A DNA stretch of 34,038 nucleotides from NCBI GenBank assembly GCA_024641655.1, contig JAHECR010000037.1, positions 1 through 34,038 on the forward strand, in the 5' to 3' direction. Below the pieces are notes generated by a model. It saw nothing but the letters and a program-made list of their open reading frames with translations, ran no database searches and was not told where the DNA came from. Made by a program: the position numbers and the translations under genes. Source of the stretch: Acidimicrobiaceae bacterium. GTDB lineage: Bacteria > Actinomycetota > Acidimicrobiia > Acidimicrobiales > UBA8592. Positions 6,542 to 14,624 of this stretch are shown here, piece by piece. Numbering within the stretch: position 1 is the stretch's first letter; every line of letters begins with the position of its first letter.

Positions 6542-8950
6542 ATGGCCCGCCAGGAGCAGTTGCTCCCCTTCGCTCGAGAAGTCGTCGACGTACCCGTCGC
6601 CGACGAGATGTCCGAGTCGTTCCTCGCCTACTCCCTCTCGGTCATCACTGCGCGCGCCATCCCCGATGTGCGCGACGGGCTCAAACCCGTGCAGCGCCGG
6701 ATCCTGTACTCGATGCTCGAGATGGGACTGCGGCCGAACACCCCACATCGCAAGTGCGCCCGAGTCGTGGGCGACACGATGGGCAAGTACCACCCCCATG
6801 GCGACATGGCCATCTACGAAGCGCTCGTGCGGATGGGCCAGGACTTCGCTCGTGGCATCACCCTCGTCGACCCTCACGGCAACTTCGGTTCACTCGACGA
6901 TCCCCCCGCAGCGCCGCGCTACACCGAGTGCCGCCTCACCGACGCCGCCATGGAGATGGTGCGCGAGATCGAAGAGGACACGGTCGACTTCCGGCCCACC
7001 TACGACGGTGAGAGCAGCGAGCCCATCTACCTGCCGGGACTGCTGCCGAACCTGTTGGTGAACGGCACGTCGGGGATCGCGGTCGGGATGGCCACGAACA
7101 TGCCGACCCACAACCTGCGCGAGATCTTCGGGGCGATCGAACTGGTGATGCGCAAGCGCCGCCCCCGGCCGACCATCGACGAGCTCATGGCGGCGGTCCC
7201 CGGCCCTGACTTCCCCTCGGGCGGCATCATCATCGACGACGGGCTGCGCGAGGCCTACGAGACCGGCCGCGGCACCTTGCGCATCCGCGCCCGGGTGGAG
7301 TTCGACAAGCTCACCCGCAGCCGAGAGGCGATCGTCGTCACCGAGCTTCCGTACATGGTCGGGCCGGAGAAGGTCGTCAAGCGCGTCAACGAACTCGTCG
7401 TCAGCGGCAAGCTCGATGGCGTCGTCGACGCGAAGAATCTCTCGGACCGCAAGGCCGGCCTGCGGCTGCTCATCACGCTCAAGCCGAACGTGAACCCCGA
7501 CGCCGTGCTGGTCGAGCTCTACCGCCAGACCCCCCTCGAGGAGACCTTCGGGATCAACAACGTGGTGCTCGTCGACGGTGTCCCCCAGACGCTCGGCCTG
7601 TTCGACCTGTGTCGCCACTACATCGACCATCGCCTCGACGTGGTCGTGCGCCGAACCCAGTACCGCCTCGACCGCGCCCAGGCACGACTCCACATCGTCG
7701 AGGGCCTCATCATCGCTCTCGACAACATCGACCTCGTCGTGCGCATCATTCGCGGCTCTGCCGACGTCGACGAGGCCCGCACCCAACTCTGCGAGCAGCT
7801 CGACCTCAGCGAGATCCAGGCCACCCACATCCTCGACATGCAGCTGCGGCGCCTCACCGCGCTCGAAAAGCAGAAGATCGTGGGCGAGCGCGACGAGCTC
7901 CTGGCCCGCATCGAGGAGTACCTCACCCTCCTCGGCTCCGAGCAACGGCAGCGTACGACGGTCCTCAAGGAGCTCGAGGAGCTCGTCGAGGTCTACGCCA
8001 CAGACCGACGAACCGAGATCATCGGCGTCGACGACCTCCCCGAGGTCCACATCCCGGTCATCGACGAGGAGGCGGAGCCCGACTCGCCATGCGTGGTCAC
8101 GCTGGCCACCTCCGGTGTCATCGGCCGCGCCCCCGTCGAAGGCGGTCGCCGAGCGACGCCGGGCCGCCACGACGTGCTCGCCGCGTCCGTGCAGACCACC
8201 ACCCACGCCAAGGTGTCCGCCCTCACCAGCGAAGGGCGCGTGCTCACCGTTTCCGCTGCCGACCTGGCCGAGATCGGCGGCCGCACGCGCGGGGGGCCCG
8301 CCGACAAGGTCTTCGGAACCAACCGCGGGGAGCAGATCCTGACCATCGTGTCGGGGGGAGCCGACAACATCGTCCTCGTCAGCGCGAACGGGGTGGCCAA
8401 GCAGCTGACCGTCGACGAAGTCATGGGTACGCCGCACGGCAAGCCGGTGATCACCCTCAAGACCGGCGACCGGCTCGCCGCGGCGTTCGCGTGTCCGACG
8501 GGGGTCGACATCGTCATCGTGGCCTCCGACGCCCAGGTCCTGCGTACCGGCGTCGACAACATCAGCGTGCAGGGCCGCGGCGCAAGCGGCGTCGCCGGCA
8601 TGAAACTGCGCGAGGGGGTGAAGGTGATCGGCGCCGGTGCCGCGCTCGGAGACGGCGCCGTGATCACCGTCTCCGACATCGGCACCGCGAAGGTGACTTC
8701 CTTCGAAGAGGTCCCGAGCAAGGGTCGAGCCGGCACCGGCGTGCGCATCACCCGCTTCTCGAAGGAGCGCGCGCTCACCGATGCGTGGATCGTCGGTCCC
8801 GACGTCTCGCTCGCAGTGATGGCCACCGACGACGACCCGAAGAAGCCCGATCCCATCCCTGTCGACCTCCCGCTCGAACCCACCCGGCGCGACCTTGTGA
8901 GCGTTGCCACCGAACGCCGGATCCTCGAGGTCGGCGAGAGCCGGTGGTGA
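6542..8950 (+). CDS. parC: type IIA DNA topoisomerase subunit A, topoisomerase IV-like
   Basis: An 802-residue DNA-cleaving subunit of a type IIA topoisomerase. The winged-helix/tower start is clear (YSLSVITARAIPDVRDGLKPVQRRILY), the quinolone region is GKYHPHGDMAIYEALVRM, and the catalytic tyrosine is Tyr127 in PRYTECRLT with the conserved Arg126. A coiled-coil stretch spans about residues 370-480 (ALDNIDLVVRIIRGS; LRRLTALEKQKIVGE), followed by a C-terminal beta-pinwheel. The pinwheel lacks a clear GyrA box (QRRGGKG); the nearest match is RTRGGPADKVFG. This argues for topoisomerase IV-like decatenation rather than gyrase supercoiling, but gyrase cannot be excluded without the rest of the genome. 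At the positions of E. coli GyrA Ser83 and Asp87 it has Met89 and Glu93. AAAGG at 6531-6535 supports ATG 6542. The B subunit follows after 60 bases. Confidence 0.88.
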   Translation: MARQEQLLPFAREVVDVPVADEMSESFLAYSLSVITARAIPDVRDGLKPVQRRILYSMLEMGLRPNTPHRKCARVVGDTMGKYHPHGDMAIYEALVRMGQDFARGITLVDPHGNFGSLDDPPAAPRYTECRLTDAAMEMVREIEEDTVDFRPTYDGESSEPIYLPGLLPNLLVNGTSGIAVGMATNMPTHNLREIFGAIELVMRKRRPRPTIDELMAAVPGPDFPSGGIIIDDGLREAYETGRGTLRIRARVEFDKLTRSREAIVVTELPYMVGPEKVVKRVNELVVSGKLDGVVDAKNLSDRKAGLRLLITLKPNVNPDAVLVELYRQTPLEETFGINNVVLVDGVPQTLGLFDLCRHYIDHRLDVVVRRTQYRLDRAQARLHIVEGLIIALDNIDLVVRIIRGSADVDEARTQLCEQLDLSEIQATHILDMQLRRLTALEKQKIVGERDELLARIEEYLTLLGSEQRQRTTVLKELEELVEVYATDRRTEIIGVDDLPEVHIPVIDEEAEPDSPCVVTLATSGVIGRAPVEGGRRATPGRHDVLAASVQTTTHAKVSALTSEGRVLTVSAADLAEIGGRTRGGPADKVFGTNRGEQILTIVSGGADNIVLVSANGVAKQLTVDEVMGTPHGKPVITLKTGDRLAAAFACPTGVDIVIVASDAQVLRTGVDNISVQGRGASGVAGMKLREGVKVIGAGAALGDGAVITVSDIGTAKVTSFEEVPSKGRAGTGVRITRFSKERALTDAWIVGPDVSLAVMATDDDPKKPDPIPVDLPLEPTRRDLVSVATERRILEVGESRW

Positions 8951-9010
8951 TCTGACCGCGGCCTTCTCGCACCCCCCGAATTCGACCACGGCCTCCACAC
9001 ACGAGGACTC

Positions 9011-11056
9011 ATGCCAACACCGTCCAGCACGAACCCCCAGAACAAGACCAGCTACGACGCTGATGCAATCCAGACCCTCGAGGGACTCGAAGCGGTTCGC
9101 AAGCGGCCGGGCATGTACATCGGTGGGACCGGGAGCGAGGGGCTCATGCACCTGCTCTGGGAGCTCATCGACAATGCCGTCGACGAAGCCGCCGGCGGGC
9201 ACTGCGCCCGCATCGACGTCATCTTGCACCGTGACGGATCCATGGAGGTCGCCGACGACGGGCGTGGCATCCCGATCGACATCCACAGGCAACGCAAGGT
9301 GTCCGCGCTCGAGGTCGTGCTCACCGAGCTTCACGCCGGCGGGAAGTTCGGCGGGAGTGCCTACGCCGCGTCCGGTGGGCTCCACGGCGTCGGGGCGTCG
9401 GTGGTGAACGCCCTGTCCGCGAAGCTCGTGGCCGAGGTCGACCGGAACGGCTCCACGCATCGGCTCTGCTTCCGCGAGCGCGTCGCCGGTCAATTCGACG
9501 CCGAGAACCGGTTCAAGGCGGGACACAGTCTGGTCAAGGTGAAAGCCAGCAAGAAGACCGGCACCCGGATCCGCTTCTGGCCCGACCTCGACATCTTCGA
9601 TTCCCAGGCCTTCATCGATTTCGACACCATCTGCGAGCGCGTCGCCCGCACGTGCTTCATCGTCCCCGGGCTGCGCGTGCGCGTGGAGGATCGTCGCTCC
9701 GGCCAGGAGAACCCCCCGTTCGAATACGTCAGCCGTGGCGGACTGTCCGACCTCGTCGACACTCTCAGCACCCGGGCGCCGGTGACCGAGATCATCACCA
9801 TAAGTGGCATCGACACTTTCGAGGAGAAGGTGCCCGTCGACGGCAAGATGAAGATCGTCGAGCGGGAATGCACCGTCGAAGTCGCTCTGCGGTGGGTCGA
9901 CGGCTACGAAACGAACATCGTCACATTCGTGAACACGATCCCCACCCCCGAGGGCGGCACCCACCTCGCCGGCTTCGAGCGGGCGATGACGCGTGCGGTC
10001 AACGACACGCTGCTCGCGGGGACCAAGAAGTTGGCCAAGCTGGCCAAGTCGGGCAACGACCGGGCCACCAAGGACGACGTCCAGGAGGGCCTCGTCGCAG
10101 CGCTCAAGGTCACCTTCCCCGAGCCGCAGTTCCGCGGCCAGACCAAGCAAGAGCTGGGCACCCCCGCTGTCCAGGGGATCGTCTACGACATCGTCAAGCA
10201 GAGTCTCTCGGATTGGCTCGACGGCGCCGGCAAGAAGACCCACATCAACGCCGTTCGGGACAAGCTCACGAGCGCGATCTTGAATCGGGTCGCCTCCAAG
10301 GAAGTGCTTGAAGCCAAGCGCAAAGCGGCCAACCTCGGCAGCACCGGCATGCCCGACAAGCTCGCCGACTGCCGCACCCACGGCGACGACGCCGAGCTGC
10401 TCATCGTCGAGGGAGACTCTGCAGCGGGGCCCGCCAAAGCCGGCCGCAACTCCGAGTACATGGCGATCCTGCCGCTGCGCGGCAAGGTCGTGAACGCCGG
10501 CAAGGCCACGATGAAGCAGGTGATCGACAACGCGGAGGCCCAGGCGCTGATCACCGCAATCGGCGCCGGGAGCGGAAAGGATTTCAAGCTCGACGATGCC
10601 CGCTACGGCCGCATCATCATCCTCTGCGACGCCGACGTCGACGGGAGCCACATCCGGTGCCTGTTGCTGACCTTGATCTACCACTACATGCGTCCGCTGC
10701 TCGAGGCCGGCCGGGTCTATGCGGCACAACCGCCGCTGTACTCGTCGAAGTGGCGCGGCGACACCCACTACGCATTCAGCGACGTCGAGCGCGACAAGGT
10801 CGCGGAACAGAAGAAGATCCCGCTCGACAAGTGGGTGCGGTTCAAGGGCTTGGGCGAGATGGACGTCGACGAGCTCGCCGAGACGACCCTCAACCCCGAG
10901 ACGCGCATCCTCAAGCGGCTCACCATGGACGACGCCCGAGAGGCCAAGATCGCAGCCGAGATGTTCGAGACGCTGATGGGTTCCGACGTGGTCAAGCGCC
11001 GCGACTTCGTGCTCAGCAACAGCGAGCTCGTCGACCGCGACGCGCTCGACATCTGA
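9011..11056 (+). CDS. parE: type IIA DNA topoisomerase subunit B, topoisomerase IV-like
   Basis: A 681-residue ATPase subunit partnering the preceding A subunit. In order: the GHKL ATPase (LWELIDNAVDEA with base Glu51; VADDGRGIPIDI; the ATP-lid run GGKFGGSAYAASGGLHGVG), the transducer domain (about residues 230-400, HINAVRDKLTSAI after it), and the TOPRIM domain with Glu467 in LLIVEGDSAAGPAKAGR and Asp540/Asp542 in LCDADVDGSH. It ends with the GLGEMDVDELAETTLNP region and a short tail. The length and the EGDSAAGPAKAGRNSEY sequence resemble the ParE-like proteins of Streptomyces (EGDSALGTAKAAR, from memory) rather than gyrase B (EGDSAGGSAKxGRD). GAGGA about 4 bases upstream supports ATG 9011. 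The A-before-B order is less common than B-before-A. Confidence 0.88.
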   Translation: MPTPSSTNPQNKTSYDADAIQTLEGLEAVRKRPGMYIGGTGSEGLMHLLWELIDNAVDEAAGGHCARIDVILHRDGSMEVADDGRGIPIDIHRQRKVSALEVVLTELHAGGKFGGSAYAASGGLHGVGASVVNALSAKLVAEVDRNGSTHRLCFRERVAGQFDAENRFKAGHSLVKVKASKKTGTRIRFWPDLDIFDSQAFIDFDTICERVARTCFIVPGLRVRVEDRRSGQENPPFEYVSRGGLSDLVDTLSTRAPVTEIITISGIDTFEEKVPVDGKMKIVERECTVEVALRWVDGYETNIVTFVNTIPTPEGGTHLAGFERAMTRAVNDTLLAGTKKLAKLAKSGNDRATKDDVQEGLVAALKVTFPEPQFRGQTKQELGTPAVQGIVYDIVKQSLSDWLDGAGKKTHINAVRDKLTSAILNRVASKEVLEAKRKAANLGSTGMPDKLADCRTHGDDAELLIVEGDSAAGPAKAGRNSEYMAILPLRGKVVNAGKATMKQVIDNAEAQALITAIGAGSGKDFKLDDARYGRIIILCDADVDGSHIRCLLLTLIYHYMRPLLEAGRVYAAQPPLYSSKWRGDTHYAFSDVERDKVAEQKKIPLDKWVRFKGLGEMDVDELAETTLNPETRILKRLTMDDAREAKIAAEMFETLMGSDVVKRRDFVLSNSELVDRDALDI

Positions 11057-11158
11057 GGCTCGATCCTGCTGCGGGGGCCCGTCGCCCACGACGAGTCGAC
11101 CCACTCGAAGCAATGGTGCCGCGACGGCACGGCGGTGACGCCGATCGGCGCCCGATGC

Positions 11159-11587
11159 TCAGTGACCCGGCTTCCACACCATCAAGAACAGCATCGCCGC
11201 CAGGCTCAGGTGGAGCACGCCCATCAACACCCGTCGCCGATCATCGACCGCGGGAAGCCTGACCACGGGAGGCGGATACAGGAGCGCCGCCACGGCGACG
11301 GCGACGAGCCAGACGGCACCACCGGCACTCAACCAGGTCTGACCGAAGTCGTAGACGTCGCCGGACATCCCGACCAGGGCACCGCCGAACACGCCCGCAG
11401 CCAACAGCGCCGGTGCGATGACCCAGGCGAGGGCCTCGTCGATGAACCGGTGCGGCACCCCGTCGAATCGGGCGCGCGTGGCCAGCACCGGCCCGAGCAG
11501 CGCCCCTCCGACTCCAACGATGACCGACACGATGTGCAGTAGGTACACCAGGTTGTAGGGGCCGTCATCGACCGCGGCGACGAGCAC
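11159..11587 (-). CDS. small four-helix membrane protein (DUF2269-like)
   Basis: A 142-residue integral membrane protein with four predicted helices: YNLVYLLHIVSVIVGVGGALLG, ALAWVIAPALLAAGVFGGALVG, TWLSAGGAVWLVAVAVAALLY, and VLMGVLHLSLAAMLFLMVW. The N-terminal helix with an early His (LLHI) and the overall size recall DUF2269/CopD-like small membrane proteins; I hold this assignment weakly and no function is known. The start is the GTG at 11587: AAGGAG (11600-11595) is 7 bases upstream of it, whereas an in-frame GTG at 11593 would be only 1 base from it. It converges with the topoisomerase B gene and lies downstream of chorismate mutase on the same strand. Confidence 0.7.
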   Translation of the reverse strand: MLVAAVDDGPYNLVYLLHIVSVIVGVGGALLGPVLATRARFDGVPHRFIDEALAWVIAPALLAAGVFGGALVGMSGDVYDFGQTWLSAGGAVWLVAVAVAALLYPPPVVRLPAVDDRRRVLMGVLHLSLAAMLFLMVWKPGH

Positions 11588-11594
11588 GGGCACG

Positions 11595-11600
11595 CTCCTT
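11595..11600 (-). promoter_or_regulatory. ribosome binding site deciding the start of the small membrane protein
   Basis: AAGGAG on the minus strand, 7 bases before GTG 11587 and 1 base before GTG 11593; only the former spacing is workable. Confidence 0.65.
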
Positions 11601-11666
11601 GGGTTGTCGTTGGTTTCGAAGCTGGAGATTCGACTGTGTCGGGCGGCGATAAGTCGAACGCGACGC

Positions 11667-11996
11667 TCAGGTGGGTGGGTCGGGCTCGAGCATCGCTTCG
11701 GCGATGCGTTCGTGGTGCCGGATGACCTCGTCGACGATCAGCCGGAAGACCTTCTCGGAGAAACCCGGGTCCATCCCGACCTCTTCGGCGAGGGCACGGA
11801 GTCGAGCTACTTGTTGTTTCTCGCGGCCGGGATCGGCCGGCGGCAAGCCGGCACGAGCCTTGTATGCCCCGACCGCCTTCGTGATCTCGAACCGCTCCGC
11901 GAGCAGCCGTATCAACTCGGCATCGAGCTCGTCGATACGGCTGCGATATCCCGCCAGCACCGTGTCGGGCGTCGTGTGGTCACTCATGGTCCGCAT
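11667..11996 (-). CDS. chorismate mutase, AroQ type
   Basis: A 109-residue all-helical chorismate mutase of the monofunctional AroQ class, converting chorismate to prephenate for Phe/Tyr synthesis. The family pattern is clear: YRSRIDELDAELIRLLAERFEITKAVGAYKA in helix 1, with the catalytic Arg in YRSRID and Lys residues in ITKAVGAYKAR. It is followed by GREKQQVARLRALAEE and the C-terminal helix FSEKVFRLIVDEVIRHHE. The length matches stand-alone AroQ proteins. Two starts three codons apart are possible (ATG 11996 and ATG 11987); neither has a strong ribosome binding site. It lies on the minus strand between the small membrane protein and the DUF2461 gene, and no other aromatic amino acid gene is near. 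Confidence 0.88.
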   Translation of the reverse strand: MRTMSDHTTPDTVLAGYRSRIDELDAELIRLLAERFEITKAVGAYKARAGLPPADPGREKQQVARLRALAEEVGMDPGFSEKVFRLIVDEVIRHHERIAEAMLEPDPPT

Positions 11997-12029
11997 GATC
12001 GCATCTCACGGCCGATCTGGCGACACCGT

Positions 12030-12716
12030 TCAGCATGGCAGCCCCACGCCGTCGCAGATGAACCGCACGAACGGCAGGGCCAGACGACAACGCTGCTCGA
12101 ACGCGTCGATGAACCCCGCCGAGGTGATCTGGGACTGGGTGAGCGGCGCCGAGGCGATGAAGTCCTTGCGCTTGAGGTCCTCGATGAGCGGGTGCTCGGG
12201 GTCGAACCCCCGGGGGGGACGAGCAAGCGAGTCCCCGGTGAGCGCGAAGACCTGGGAGAAGCCGGAGTCGGCGGTCGCGGCCTTCCACCTGTCGGGGTGG
12301 GCGAAGATGTGGTTGCGGATGTCGTAGGCGACCCTGGTCTCGGGGTGCCACAAACCTGCTCCCATGAAACAGGTCCGGGGCTCGAGATGCAGGTAGAAGC
12401 CGGGGGCGTAGGCGTCGCTCGCCGCCTCGTGACGGAAGTGCACGCCGGTGTTGATCTTGTACGGCGTCTTGTCCTTGGAGAACCGAGTGTCGCGCTGGAT
12501 CCGGAAAAGCGACCCCCCGACCGTGCGGGCATCGGCGACGAAATGCGGCGACAAGCCGCCGAGGCGCGTGCCGAATTCGGTGATGAAGTCCAGTGCGGGC
12601 TGGCGCACGCTGGCTTCGTAGCGTTCCTGATTGGCCTTGAACCAGTCGCGATCGTTGTGGGCTGCCAGGTCGCGCAGGAACGCGAAGAGATCGGGGGTGA
12701 AATGACGGGTGCCCAT
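12030..12716 (-). CDS. DUF2461/TIGR02453 family protein
   Basis: A 228-residue protein of the widespread DUF2461 family (TIGR02453), whose function is not established. Typical motifs are HFTPDLFAFLRDLAAHNDRDWFKANQERYE at the N-terminus, then RIQRDTRFSKDKTPYKINTGVHFRH, and GFYLHLEPRTCFMGAGLWHPE. The frame is open to 12986 but the family N-terminus begins at ATG 12716. That start is supported by a TACGGT -10 hexamer ending exactly 6 bases upstream, as in other putative leaderless genes here. It is transcribed away from the TesB gene across a 118-base gap. Confidence 0.85.
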   Translation of the reverse strand: MGTRHFTPDLFAFLRDLAAHNDRDWFKANQERYEASVRQPALDFITEFGTRLGGLSPHFVADARTVGGSLFRIQRDTRFSKDKTPYKINTGVHFRHEAASDAYAPGFYLHLEPRTCFMGAGLWHPETRVAYDIRNHIFAHPDRWKAATADSGFSQVFALTGDSLARPPRGFDPEHPLIEDLKRKDFIASAPLTQSQITSAGFIDAFEQRCRLALPFVRFICDGVGLPC

Positions 12717-12722
12717 CACCGC

Positions 12723-12728
12723 ACCGTA
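12723..12728 (-). promoter_or_regulatory. -10 element for the DUF2461 gene
   Basis: TACGGT on the minus strand, followed by six bases and then ATG 12716. There is no Shine-Dalgarno. This predicts a leaderless mRNA. Confidence 0.45.
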
Positions 12729-12822
12729 CCGCTCCGCCGCCGGGCAATCGAGCGGTCGCGGGCCCAACGCGATGTGAGCCAGACGACGAGCCCGTGGAGA
12801 GCACTTCAGGCGCGCTCGCCGA

Positions 12823-12828
12823 TACAAC
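12823..12828 (+). promoter_or_regulatory. possible -10 element for the TesB gene
   Basis: TACAAC, six bases before ATG 12835. It matches TANNNT except at the last base; the register equals that of the other putative leaderless starts. Confidence 0.3.
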
Positions 12829-12834
12829 GGAACC

Positions 12835-13686
12835 ATGTCCCAGGACGCGCTCGATGCCGTGGTCGCTCTGCTCGAGCTCGAGGCGATCGAGATCAACCTC
12901 TTCCGGGGCACGCAGCCCGACGAGGACCGCCAACGAGTGTTCGGTGGCCAGGTCGCAGGCCAGTCGCTCGTCGCCGCGGCCCGCACCGTCGAGCGGGGGT
13001 CGGTGCACTCGCTGCACTCCTACTTCCTCCGACCCGGCGACCCGTCGGTACCGATTCTCTACGACGTCGATCGGATCCGTGACGGCCGCTCGTTCGCCAC
13101 CCGCCGAGTCGTAGCCATCCAGCACGGCCGAGCGATCTTCAACCTCCAGGCCAGCTTCCACGTCGATGAACCCGGCTACGAGCACCAGGCATCGATGCCC
13201 GACGTTCCCGACCCGGAGACGTTGCCCACCCAAGCCGAGCTCCTCGACGCCGACCCCGACCTGATGCCCGCGGGCCGACGGGCCCGGCCCCGCCCCATCG
13301 ACATCCGTTACGTCACCGAGCCCCCGTACCGGTTCACACCCGGGCGACCGCCCGAACAGCTCGTGTGGATGCGAGCCGACGGCACCCTCCCCGACGACCC
13401 CGTCCTGCACACCTGTCTGCTCACGTACCTGTCGGACATGACCCTGCTCGACACCGCGATCGGGCCCCACAGCGCGCCGTGGCGCGAGGACCTGATGGCG
13501 TCGAGCCTCGATCACCTCATGTGGTTCCACCGCCCGTTCCGGGCCGACGAGTGGATGTTGTACGCGACCGACTCCCCCTCCGCGTCGGGGGCCCGCGGCT
13601 TCAACCGTGGGCTCGTCTTCGGTCGCGACGGTCGTCTGATCGCCTCCGTGGCGCAGGAGGGGCTGATGCGGCCGGTCACACGATGA
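12835..13686 (+). CDS. tesB: acyl-CoA thioesterase II
   Basis: A 283-residue double-hotdog thioesterase that hydrolyses acyl-CoA to free acid and CoA in the cytoplasm. The N-terminal hotdog has RVFGGQVAGQSLVAAARTV and SLHSYFLRPGD. The C-terminal hotdog has LLTYLSDMTLLDTA (catalytic Asp), SLDHLMWFHRPFRADEWMLY, and FGRDGRLIASVAQEGLMR (catalytic Gln). These match E. coli TesB Asp204 and Gln278; the TesB Thr228 position falls near ASSLDHLMWF, where Ser is present. The length is typical (about 285). It stands apart from other lipid genes here, although an acyl-CoA dehydrogenase and a CoA-transferase are elsewhere in the window. PanC, needed for CoA synthesis, follows after 86 bases. Confidence 0.92.
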   Translation: MSQDALDAVVALLELEAIEINLFRGTQPDEDRQRVFGGQVAGQSLVAAARTVERGSVHSLHSYFLRPGDPSVPILYDVDRIRDGRSFATRRVVAIQHGRAIFNLQASFHVDEPGYEHQASMPDVPDPETLPTQAELLDADPDLMPAGRRARPRPIDIRYVTEPPYRFTPGRPPEQLVWMRADGTLPDDPVLHTCLLTYLSDMTLLDTAIGPHSAPWREDLMASSLDHLMWFHRPFRADEWMLYATDSPSASGARGFNRGLVFGRDGRLIASVAQEGLMRPVTR

Positions 13687-13762
13687 ACGCGATGGCGCCA
13701 TGAGCTTGTGGCCACCGCAGCGCGCCCGGTACACATGGCCCCAACCGTCGAGACCCACCACC

Positions 13763-13766
13763 GGAG
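13763..13766 (+). promoter_or_regulatory. ribosome binding site supporting the TTG start of panC
   Basis: GGAG, six bases before TTG 13773. No ATG or GTG gives the full family N-terminus, so TTG is the best start. Confidence 0.55.
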
Positions 13767-13772
13767 CAACCA

Positions 13773-14624
13773 TTGAACCTGGTCACCACGATCTCCGAGG
13801 CGCGCGCGCTGCTCGACGCGGCACGGCGACAAGGCCGTTCCGTCGGCCTCGTCCCCACCATGGGGTACCTCCACACGGGCCATCGCAGCCTCATTGAGCG
13901 ATCGGTGGCCGACAACGACGTGACGATGGTGACCATCTTCGTGAACCCGCTGCAGTTCGCCGCCGACGAGGACCTGGCGACCTATCCCCGCGACCTCGAC
14001 GCCGACCTTGCACTGTGTGCGCAGGCCGGCGTCTCGATAGTGCTGGCACCGACGGTCCATGAGATGTACCCCCTCGAGCCCATCACCACCGTGCAGGTCG
14101 CGCAGCTGTCGGCGCACATGGAGGGGGCAAAGCGACCCACCCATTTCGCCGGGGTCGCGACGGTCGTGTCGAAGCTGTTCAACATCGCCGGTCCGTGCCG
14201 CGCCTACTTCGGTGAGAAGGACTACCAACAGCTGGCCATCATCCGGCGCATGGTCCTGGACCTCTCGTTTCCCGTGGACGTCGTCGGATGCCCGATCATC
14301 CGCGAGGACAACGGCGTCGCCATGTCGTCCCGGAACGCCTACTTGTCCCCCGAGGAACGCAGCGCCGCCGCCGTGCTGAACCGGTCGCTGCGCGCCGCGG
14401 TGCGGGTCATCGAAGACGGCCAGCGCGACCCCGAGGCCGTTCGGGCCCTCGTGTTGGCCATGATCGGCGACACCGAGCTGGTCTCGGAGCCCGACTACGT
14501 CGAAATCGTGGATGCCGATTCGCTCGAGCCGCTCGACGTGATCAGCGGCGATGTGCGCATCATCCTCGCAGCTCGGGTGGGCAAACCCCGTCTGCTCGAC
14601 AACATCGGGGTCAGCGTTGGCTGA
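13773..14624 (+). CDS. panC: pantothenate synthetase
   Basis: A 283-residue enzyme joining pantoate and beta-alanine with ATP to make pantothenate, the vitamin precursor of CoA. Rossmann-type nucleotidyltransferase motifs are present: VPTMGYLHTGHRSLIE (HIGH-like, His34/His37), TIFVNPLQFAADEDLATYPRD, the ATP/pantoate region YFGEKDYQQLAIIRRMV, and the KMSKS-like MSSRNAYLSPEER. The length is standard. The start is TTG 13773 with GGAG six bases upstream. The next gene is convergent and its end overlaps by 14 bases. PanB and PanD are not in the window, so panC is a stand-alone gene here. Confidence 0.95.
   Translation: MNLVTTISEARALLDAARRQGRSVGLVPTMGYLHTGHRSLIERSVADNDVTMVTIFVNPLQFAADEDLATYPRDLDADLALCAQAGVSIVLAPTVHEMYPLEPITTVQVAQLSAHMEGAKRPTHFAGVATVVSKLFNIAGPCRAYFGEKDYQQLAIIRRMVLDLSFPVDVVGCPIIREDNGVAMSSRNAYLSPEERSAAAVLNRSLRAAVRVIEDGQRDPEAVRALVLAMIGDTELVSEPDYVEIVDADSLEPLDVISGDVRIILAARVGKPRLLDNIGVSVG

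Noticed and set aside
6890..11113. 1407-codon open frame on the minus strand
   Set aside because: It is exactly antisense to the two topoisomerase genes, whose motifs are unmistakable. Long antisense frames are expected with strongly GC-biased third codon positions, and its translation is low-complexity Asp/Val/Gly/His-rich.
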